Of a DNA stretch of 46,347 nt, positions 41,862 through 46,347 are shown piece by piece. The notes under the pieces were generated by a model. It made no database searches, was not told the DNA's origin, and worked only from the letters and a program-made list of their open reading frames with translations. Origin of the DNA: Oscillospiraceae bacterium (GTDB lineage Bacteria > Bacillota > Clostridia > Saccharofermentanales > Saccharofermentanaceae); NCBI GenBank assembly GCA_902776845.1, contig CACYRM010000004.1, forward strand, positions 3,814 through 50,160, written 5' to 3'. The number at the start of each line of letters is the position of its first letter. Within the stretch, counting starts at the first letter, position 1. A program made the translations under genes and the position numbers.

Positions 41862-42077
41862 TTATATTTCCTTCGATCTGTTTGTCACATCCCTGATGCT
41901 TCCGTCAGGATATTTGATCTTCATACTGTTCAGCTGTGTTGACAGGTTGCCGACCACAATAGCGCGGTATTCGTTGCGGAGCTTGGTCTGCTCCGCCTTC
42001 TCCTCTTTACTGAGTCCGGTCGTCTTTGATTTCCTGCTCAGTTCATTTATGCGGTTAACAAGCTGTTCGAATTCCAT
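41862..42077 (-). CDS. DUF896 protein (YnzC/YneB-like)
   Basis: The protein has 71 residues starting EFEQLVNRINELSRKSK, with TGLSKEEKAEQTKLRNEY following, a complete match in pattern to DUF896: a two-helix hairpin common in Firmicutes. In Bacillus the relative YneA-operon YnzC/YneB proteins are linked to the SOS region, but the function is unknown. AAAGGAG lies 6 nt before the ATG. Confidence 0.9.
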   Translation of the reverse strand: MEFEQLVNRINELSRKSKTTGLSKEEKAEQTKLRNEYRAIVVGNLSTQLNSMKIKYPDGSIRDVTNRSKEI

Positions 42078-42122
42078 AATTGCTCCTTTATTAATCTATC
42101 TAAGGAAAAAACACATCAGGAC

Positions 42123-42656
42123 TTAATCCTCGTATTCAGATGAGAATCCGCCTACAGTAAAATATTTGCCGGTGTCCGGAAACTGTACGGTAAACAGATT
42201 AATACCTTCCAGCTCGGGATTTCTTGTATCGATCCTTGTCTGGTAATAACCGAAATTCGTATATACCGTACCGGTATCGGTTTTTACATTTTTATAATTA
42301 ACAGAAAGATGTGAATCGTAGATAACGCCATCCTTATCAACTCCCATTCCCTCATTCGGTATGGAAATACCTGAATATGAGACAACATTGCCGTCCAGAC
42401 GGTTAAAGAACATCTCCCATTCACGCTCTATGTTATGATATTTCTTCGAATCTTCCGAAAACAGCGCGGATAATCCTTCTATATCTTTATCAACGACCAT
42501 CTGGAATATCTCCTCTGCTTCCTTTTTCGCAAGTCTCTTGGCGCCGTAACGTTCGGAATTCATATCCTCGATAAACTTGCTGCAGCCCGAAAAACTTAAA
42601 AGAACAGCAAAGATAAGCGTAATGCTGATGATCCTTTTAATACTATTTATTTTCAT
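42123..42656 (-). CDS. DUF5104-like lipoprotein
   Basis: The protein has 177 residues. The signal has lipobox FSGC (C25). The mature part begins with a basic/acidic helix (RLAKKEAEEIFQMVVDKD) and a LSALFSEDSK segment, then a beta-rich half, the layout of DUF5104 and related NTF2-like lipoproteins of Clostridia. AGGAG lies upstream of the ATG. It follows the PPM-like gene after a hairpin and precedes DUF896. Role unknown. Confidence 0.75.
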   Translation of the reverse strand: MKINSIKRIISITLIFAVLLSFSGCSKFIEDMNSERYGAKRLAKKEAEEIFQMVVDKDIEGLSALFSEDSKKYHNIEREWEMFFNRLDGNVVSYSGISIPNEGMGVDKDGVIYDSHLSVNYKNVKTDTGTVYTNFGYYQTRIDTRNPELEGINLFTVQFPDTGKYFTVGGFSSEYED

Positions 42657-42702
42657 TATCTTTCTCCTCTATCCCTGTTTATCTTTGATGACATATACTG
42701 AT

Positions 42703-42736
42703 ACGGGATATCTCATTAAGCATTGAGACATCCCGT
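42703..42736 (-). terminator. Hairpin after the PPM-like gene
   Basis: ACGGGATGTCTCA and TGAGATATCCCGT pair over 13 bp with one G-U on the minus strand, loop 8 nt. A U-run is lacking, so termination would be partial. Confidence 0.5.
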
Positions 42737-42771
42737 TATTGTTATATTCTCGAAAAGAACCCACGTTAAGA

Positions 42772-44499
42772 TCAGTTTCCGCCTTCTCCGCCTTCGCCCG
42801 GCTGTGGATCAGTAGGCTGCGGATCCGTGGGCTGTGGATCTGTAGGCTCCGGATCGGTGGGCTGTGGATCAGTAGGCTCGGGATCCGTGGGCTGAGGATC
42901 TGTAGGCTGTGGATCGGTAGGCTGTGGATCCGTTGGTGTAGGCTGGGCATCTGTCGGCGTAGGTGACGGTTCTCCGGGCTCAACGGGAGTCGGCGAAGGA
43001 CTCGGCGTAGGTGAAGCAGCCGTCGTTGCCTGAGTACCATTATTACGTCTGTCTGTCTGTACAGCAGTAGTCTCGACAGTTGCAGATGTTGTCGTTGTAA
43101 GAGAAGTCGGAACAGGTGTCGGATCAGCCGTCATCTCGGTAGTGGGATCGTTATAAGTGGGATCATCAGCCAAAAGCTGAGCGGACAAAATATAACCTGT
43201 TACATTATTGACCGTCTGGACCTTTGAGAAAGAATCATCGAACTTTTCAAGGAACTTAACAGCTTCGCCGCGTCTGAGCTGTGCGATAACAGTACCGTCA
43301 AGGGATGCCGTGGAATAAACAGGAACTCCGTCGCTGGCAGCATAGAGAACAGTGCCCGAACCGTTAGTAAACATTGTGGTTGTCTCGGAGAAGTTGATGA
43401 GATTCTTCATGTTAAACACAAAGAAAGTAGCACCGAATCCTATGATAATACAAACAAGGAAAATAACGATCGGGATGATTATCACTCTGGCTTTATGTTT
43501 TTTCCCGCTTACTACCTCTTCTTCTTCATCATCAGAACTTTCTGAACCCGGAACAAAGTTGATCGTATCTGAAGGATCAGATTCGGATTCAAAATTATTG
43601 AATGCTCCTGCCTGAGCTTTCTGCGCTTTCGCCGGCCTGGGAGCGACACCCGCGTCAGTCTTCAGGTTGCTGTTGATAACAGCATCTCCCGGAAGAAGGA
43701 ACGTTGATTCGATCTTAATATCGATAAGTGTAAGCCCCGACTTAAGGCCATAGTTTAAAGCATTGCCAATGATCTCTTTCGCTTTTGATTCAGTGGACAG
43801 CGGCTTGGCGATTATGGAATTACGCAGCTGTGACGGAAGCTTTCTGGAGAGTCCGACACCCATAAGGAAAAGTTCATCATTATCCTGAAGCTTTATATGA
43901 ACTTTCTTATCAGCATTGACAGGACCTTCCTGCGGCATCTTTCCCAGATACTGGGTAAGGTTCATATTCTCCGGATGCGTAAGCTCCTCTGATGCCTGAA
44001 TAGCACCCATCTGAACATATCTGTGCGCAACTGTCTGTTCTTCCGTAAGAAGCATAATGCGGTTATTCCTGAAAAGGACCGCCTTGGTAATACCTACATG
44101 GATAACGCGGAGGATATCGCCTTCAATGACAAACATCGACATCGAAGTCTTTAACTGTGTGCCCTTGTTTGCCGCGAAATTGCATACTTTAACATTAAGA
44201 GTGTTGATAACCTGATTAGCGAATCCGTCAAAATCAAGCACAGCCTGATTGGAGCACTGGGCAGCTATCTTTTCGAGTTCGGCATTAAGTTCAAGATTCA
44301 GGGCAGCTGCAAGATTGTCCGGACCGATGGTTGAGAAAATAGCGCATATCTGTATTGGTGATGTTGATTTTGCAGTCCTGAGGAATTCATTCGGGAAATC
44401 CTCGATCTTACGGGAAAGTGTCAGGAAAAATACATTCTCCTGAGGTTCGCCCTGGACCAGATTAGTCTCCGCAATACATGTAGATACCGTCTTGCTCAT
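42772..44499 (-). CDS. PPM/PP2C-like domain, membrane helix, SH3-type domain and PTDPQ repeat tail
   Basis: From ATG 44499 the protein has 575 residues. Residues about 1-275 look like a PPM phosphatase fold (GDILRVIHVGITKAVLF, then LTEEQTVAHRYVQMG and DELFLMGVGLSR), but the DGxGG and GDSR metal residues are not seen, so it may be an inactive binding domain. An acidic linker leads to one membrane helix (338-363). Outside are an SH3b-like domain (380-444), a Thr/Pro linker, and nine PTDPQ/E units (522-566) before a Gly/Glu end. The start was moved from a TTG six codons upstream because GGAGTT overlaps the LCP gene stop just before the ATG. It follows the LCP gene by 8 bp, so the two probably form a wall-related unit. 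Confidence 0.75.
   Translation of the reverse strand: MSKTVSTCIAETNLVQGEPQENVFFLTLSRKIEDFPNEFLRTAKSTSPIQICAIFSTIGPDNLAAALNLELNAELEKIAAQCSNQAVLDFDGFANQVINTLNVKVCNFAANKGTQLKTSMSMFVIEGDILRVIHVGITKAVLFRNNRIMLLTEEQTVAHRYVQMGAIQASEELTHPENMNLTQYLGKMPQEGPVNADKKVHIKLQDNDELFLMGVGLSRKLPSQLRNSIIAKPLSTESKAKEIIGNALNYGLKSGLTLIDIKIESTFLLPGDAVINSNLKTDAGVAPRPAKAQKAQAGAFNNFESESDPSDTINFVPGSESSDDEEEEVVSGKKHKARVIIIPIVIFLVCIIIGFGATFFVFNMKNLINFSETTTMFTNGSGTVLYAASDGVPVYSTASLDGTVIAQLRRGEAVKFLEKFDDSFSKVQTVNNVTGYILSAQLLADDPTYNDPTTEMTADPTPVPTSLTTTTSATVETTAVQTDRRNNGTQATTAASPTPSPSPTPVEPGEPSPTPTDAQPTPTDPQPTDPQPTDPQPTDPEPTDPQPTDPEPTDPQPTDPQPTDPQPGEGGEGGN
42802..42936 (-). repeat. Nine 15-bp tandem repeats coding PTDPQ/E
   Basis: The 15-bp units encode PTDPQ seven times and PTDPE twice. 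The codons vary at third positions but keep the reading frame, so the repeat is kept at protein level while being prone to length change. Confidence 0.85.
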
Positions 44500-44507
44500 T
44501 TTATCTA

Positions 44508-45605
44508 TTAACTCCAAATATATTCGTTAAGACTTTGCTTCTGTGCGGCAAAATCTATTCTCATCATCCAGGGATCGTTCTGAACTTCGTAGAGTCCGTC
44601 TTCCGGAATTCTCTTTTCCTCGAGATTATCCAGGCACTCAAAACAATCCAACGCCACACGCATTATATCAACACTCTTCATATTTGTCTCGAAAACTCCT
44701 GCAGAATCACTGAGCAATTGAAGTTTTGTGGCATAACTCATCGCTTTGACCTTCTTCATCAGTGCGGTGGCAACGGTTCTCTGTCTCGAAGCTCTAACAA
44801 AATCCGAATCAAGATATCTGATCCTGGTCCACGCAACAGCCTGGTGACCGTCAAGAGTCTGCAATCCGCTCATAGTAAGATGCGGGGATGTATTTCCGTC
44901 AAGGCTCTGCAGATGATCGATATAATGATTGGCATACGATATCTCTTCCGGCTTGACATCGATCTCAACGCCTCCGCAAAGGTCGATTATGCTTGCGGCG
45001 CTTCCGAAGTCGAACATGACAAATCTCTGTATATCCAGTCCGAAAGTAACGTTGATGGTATTGATCATCATTCCGACACCGCCGAAATGGTAAGCCGAAT
45101 TAAGCTTGTTCAGATTTGAACCGAGCGTTTCCTCCGTATCACCGAGATATACGCCTGTATCTCTCATAAGCGAAATAAGCTTAAGAGACTTCTCGCGTTT
45201 ATTTATAGATAAGACCATTATCGAATCTGTACGGCACTCGTAATCATCGACTCCTCTTGAATCGATACCGAAAACAAGGATATTCTCGATATCAGGATCC
45301 TTTTGCTTAACCTCGATGATAGGATGGGACGGATCATAGAAAAGCCTTGTGTGGCCGCCGTCATACCAGGATGAAGTAACATCACCGCCGGTCGTACTTC
45401 CGCTGTCAACGAGCTCCATCGTCGAATAATCCTCCTGTTTTACAACAGGAACAGCCACAAATGTTCCGCCGAATATATAAATCCAATATAAGGAAAAACC
45501 GACGGCAAGTCCCAGAACTGCTGCGAGGAACCTGACAAAATATCTTAAGGCCTTTGACTTCTTACGGGGCTTTGTCCCCTCAGAGCCACGGTCGGATTTG
45601 CTCAT
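44508..45605 (-). CDS. LytR-CpsA-Psr (LCP) family cell-wall polymer ligase
   Basis: LCP enzymes join teichoic acids or capsular polymers from a lipid carrier to peptidoglycan on the outer face of the membrane. The protein has 365 residues: a basic N-terminus, one membrane helix (22-45) and the LCP domain (about 105-345) with NILVFGIDSR, YECRTDSIMVLSIN, LISLMRDTGVYLG, KLNSAYHFGG, DLCGGVEIDV and FVRASRQRTV, in which the conserved Asp and Arg residues are present. No LytR_C domain follows. ATG at 45605 with GGAG upstream; an extended -10 promoter lies at 45656. It leads the short operon with the PPM-like gene. Confidence 0.92.
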   Translation of the reverse strand: MSKSDRGSEGTKPRKKSKALRYFVRFLAAVLGLAVGFSLYWIYIFGGTFVAVPVVKQEDYSTMELVDSGSTTGGDVTSSWYDGGHTRLFYDPSHPIIEVKQKDPDIENILVFGIDSRGVDDYECRTDSIMVLSINKREKSLKLISLMRDTGVYLGDTEETLGSNLNKLNSAYHFGGVGMMINTINVTFGLDIQRFVMFDFGSAASIIDLCGGVEIDVKPEEISYANHYIDHLQSLDGNTSPHLTMSGLQTLDGHQAVAWTRIRYLDSDFVRASRQRTVATALMKKVKAMSYATKLQLLSDSAGVFETNMKSVDIMRVALDCFECLDNLEEKRIPEDGLYEVQNDPWMMRIDFAAQKQSLNEYIWS

Positions 45606-45655
45606 ATATAATTTATCTCCATATAAGATGACTATTATTATCGAAAAGACAATAA

Positions 45656-45684
45656 ATTATATCATCGGTTCAGGATTTTACTAA
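45656..45684 (-). promoter_or_regulatory. Promoter of the LCP gene
   Basis: The minus strand shows TTAGTA (45679-45684), a 17-nt spacer and TATAAT (45656-45661) preceded by TGA, an extended -10. Leader about 44 nt. Confidence 0.6.
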
Positions 45685-45761
45685 TTACAAACATTAAAAG
45701 AAAACTGTGGCAATGTGGAGAGTTTTGGTAAATACGCATAAAGCCTGTTTGCAATATACAA

Positions 45762-45788
45762 GGCCGCCCCACAAATCGTGAGACGGCC
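45762..45788 (-). terminator. Terminator hairpin after glutamate dehydrogenase
   Basis: On the minus strand GGCCGTCTCAC pairs with GTGGGGCGGCC using G-U pairs; the following TTGTATATT is a weak T-run. It is related to the hairpins at 9155 and 13105. Confidence 0.6.
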
Positions 45789-45825
45789 CCGTTCCGGAAA
45801 CTTTAACCGTTTACTTAATTACTGA

Positions 45826-46347
<522 letters not shown>

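Noticed and set aside
42802..42936. Tandem repeats as a CRISPR array
   Set aside because: Units are 15 bp, contiguous, without spacers, and lie in frame within a coding region as PTDPQ; no cas genes occur in the window.

Overview
The window looks like chromosomal DNA of a low-to-mid GC Gram-positive anaerobe, probably class Clostridia (Bacillota). The support is a set of Gram-positive signature genes (RNase Y, YmdB, PgpH, Asp23/AmaP/DUF2273, LCP protein, DUF896, YqeG, ArgR), many lipoprotein signals, AGGAGG-type ribosome sites and a clostripain-like protease. Cytosolic GH51 and GH10 glycosidases point to use of plant arabinoxylan oligosaccharides, as in gut or rumen fibre degraders. The genus cannot be fixed from sequence alone. 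No sporulation gene is seen, and spoIVB is absent from its usual place after recN.

Layout, left to right (most genes on the minus strand). 1-2038: thiI (cut by the left edge) and a cysteine desulfurase, a sulfur-transfer pair for tRNA thiolation or thiamine. 2151-5402: an ECF sigma factor fused to a membrane anchor and two RsiV-like outer domains, then a zinc-ribbon membrane protein. 5563-9100: DUF6171 protein, GH51 arabinofuranosidase, a lipoprotein and a HAD phosphatase. 9190-9276: tRNA-Leu(CAG). 9353-11722 (+): Fe-S helicase with a RecB-like nuclease domain. 11742-15584: GH10 xylanase and a clostripain-family lipoprotein.

15735-23311 is one long operon, ymdB-lspA-rluD-phoH-pgpH-(ybeY::era)-recO, covering rRNA maturation, c-di-AMP turnover, lipoprotein processing and repair. 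ybeY and era are fused into one ORF. 23406-24498 is a roughly 1.1-kb cassette: one PD-(D/E)XK-type nuclease-like gene bracketed by two copies of a 95-bp nested-palindrome repeat. It lies between rny (24673-26241) and ymdB, which are normally neighbours. 26361-28894 (+): a pseudouridine synthase, a Pro/Gln-rich membrane protein and an Lgt-like protein.

28916-39183 is the classic Clostridia housekeeping block efp / asp23-amaP-DUF2273-nusB-xseA-xseB-ispA-dxs-nadK-argR-recN, ending in a DUF5067-like membrane protein. 39281-41266: yqeG and, divergently, aspartokinase. 41383-45605: two lipoproteins, DUF896, a PPM-like membrane protein with an SH3-type domain and a PTDPQ repeat tail, and an LCP (wall-polymer ligase) protein. 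45826 to the right edge: the C-terminal part of glutamate dehydrogenase.

The items most worth a second look are the repeat-bracketed nuclease cassette, the sigma factor/sensor fusion, the YbeY-Era fusion, two plus-strand genes that look leaderless, and a family of minus-strand terminator hairpins with a shared G-U signature.
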